64,000 bases of DNA from Rhynochetos jubatus (lineage: Eukaryota > Chordata > Aves > Eurypygiformes > Rhynochetidae): NCBI GenBank assembly GCA_027574665.1, contig CM050659.1, positions 20,995,001 to 21,059,000 on the forward strand. Reading direction: 5' to 3'. Both the position numbers and the translations under genes were made by a program. The notes under the pieces were generated by a model. That model saw nothing but the letters and a program-made list of their open reading frames with translations. It was not told the origin of the DNA and did not search any database. Positions 63,701 through 64,000 of this stretch are shown here, piece by piece (position 1 is the stretch's first letter; each line of letters opens with the position of its first letter).

Positions 63701-64000
63701 AATAGAAACAACCTAGACTGCAAGGCAGAATTTTGCCCGCCACACAGCAATATGTGTGGGCCCACAGCCTCTCGACCTTCCTGCGTCTGCAACCCATCCA
63801 TGCAGAGGCCCTTATTCAGCTGAGAGTGAAGTGCCAAGGGCTTCAGCAAAACGTAACTGCAAATGTTAGATTGCACAGAATTGTTCAAGTTGGAAAAGCT
63901 TGTATCGATTCACACGTAACATTTAGAAGAAAAGTCCTCCTTGGCTTGACCTGGCAGAGGGTCAGTAGTGTCCAAGGTACAGATGCAGAATAAGTCCACC
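57736..64000. other. Unique non-coding sequence to the window end
   Basis: No exon or RNA gene is recognised. A GC-richer patch at 63.03-63.45 kb carries overlapping open frames on both strands (up to 130 codons) that shadow one another and have no known domain. The final open frame at 63733-63993 (86 codons) is likewise unrecognised and ends inside the window. Confidence 0.5.
62939..62959. promoter_or_regulatory. Palindromic FOX-type site
   Basis: GTTTGTTTAC-T-GTAAACAAAC is a perfect 21-base palindrome around one central T. It contains two forkhead cores, TGTTTAC (62942-62948) and GTAAACA (62950-62956), in inverted orientation one base apart. The forkhead core is well known. Whether this copy is bound or conserved is not known. 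Confidence 0.35.

Noticed and set aside
63874-63900. CACAGAATTGTTCAAGTTGG followed by AAAAGCT, resembling the CR1 3' end in reverse complement
   Set aside because: Only about 27 bases match and the sequence then diverges, which is too short to call a CR1 copy by eye.

Overview
The window looks like non-coding nuclear DNA from a bird, probably a neoavian species. It is AT-rich. I recognise no exon, rRNA, tRNA or bacterial feature. The repeats that can be identified are sauropsid or avian: CR1 LINE fragments in minus orientation, MIR-like SINE fossils of the reptile/bird type, and four copies of avian endogenous-retrovirus LTRs. No Alu, primate-type L1 or other mammalian repeat is seen. Every open frame is short (the longest are about 170-180 codons, both in one GC-rich patch), and none matches a protein family I know. 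Most likely this is a gene desert or the inside of a very large intron next to a developmental gene. That is inference from the absence of exons and the presence of AT-rich, homeodomain-motif-dense blocks.

Layout. 1-20.4 kb: unique non-coding sequence with one GC-rich patch (about 4.94-6.05 kb) and two candidate regulatory blocks (about 12.0-12.5 and 17.6-17.95 kb). 20.4-21.1 kb: a solo avian LTR. 23.1-25.8 kb: a cluster of old interspersed repeats (a MIR-like SINE, an amniote repeat fragment, a CR1 3' end and a second MIR-like SINE). 28.1-28.6 kb: a third AT-rich block that looks like conserved non-coding DNA. 36.8-37.8 kb: a long, very decayed CR1. 45.1-45.6 kb: the most unusual object, a GC-rich repeat of about 160 bp with telomere-like CTAACCCTAA junctions and a fold-back arrangement. 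48.0 kb: a small TA-flanked hairpin, possibly a MITE. 49.7-57.7 kb: three related LTR copies in two orientations. 57.7-64 kb: unique sequence with a palindromic FOX-type site near 62.95 kb.

No operon or pathway can be described. The window's content is repeats of different ages set in unique sequence, some of which may be regulatory. Repeat families were recognised from memory of consensus sequences. No alignment, RepeatMasker run or conservation track was available, so repeat boundaries are approximate and regulatory calls are hypotheses.
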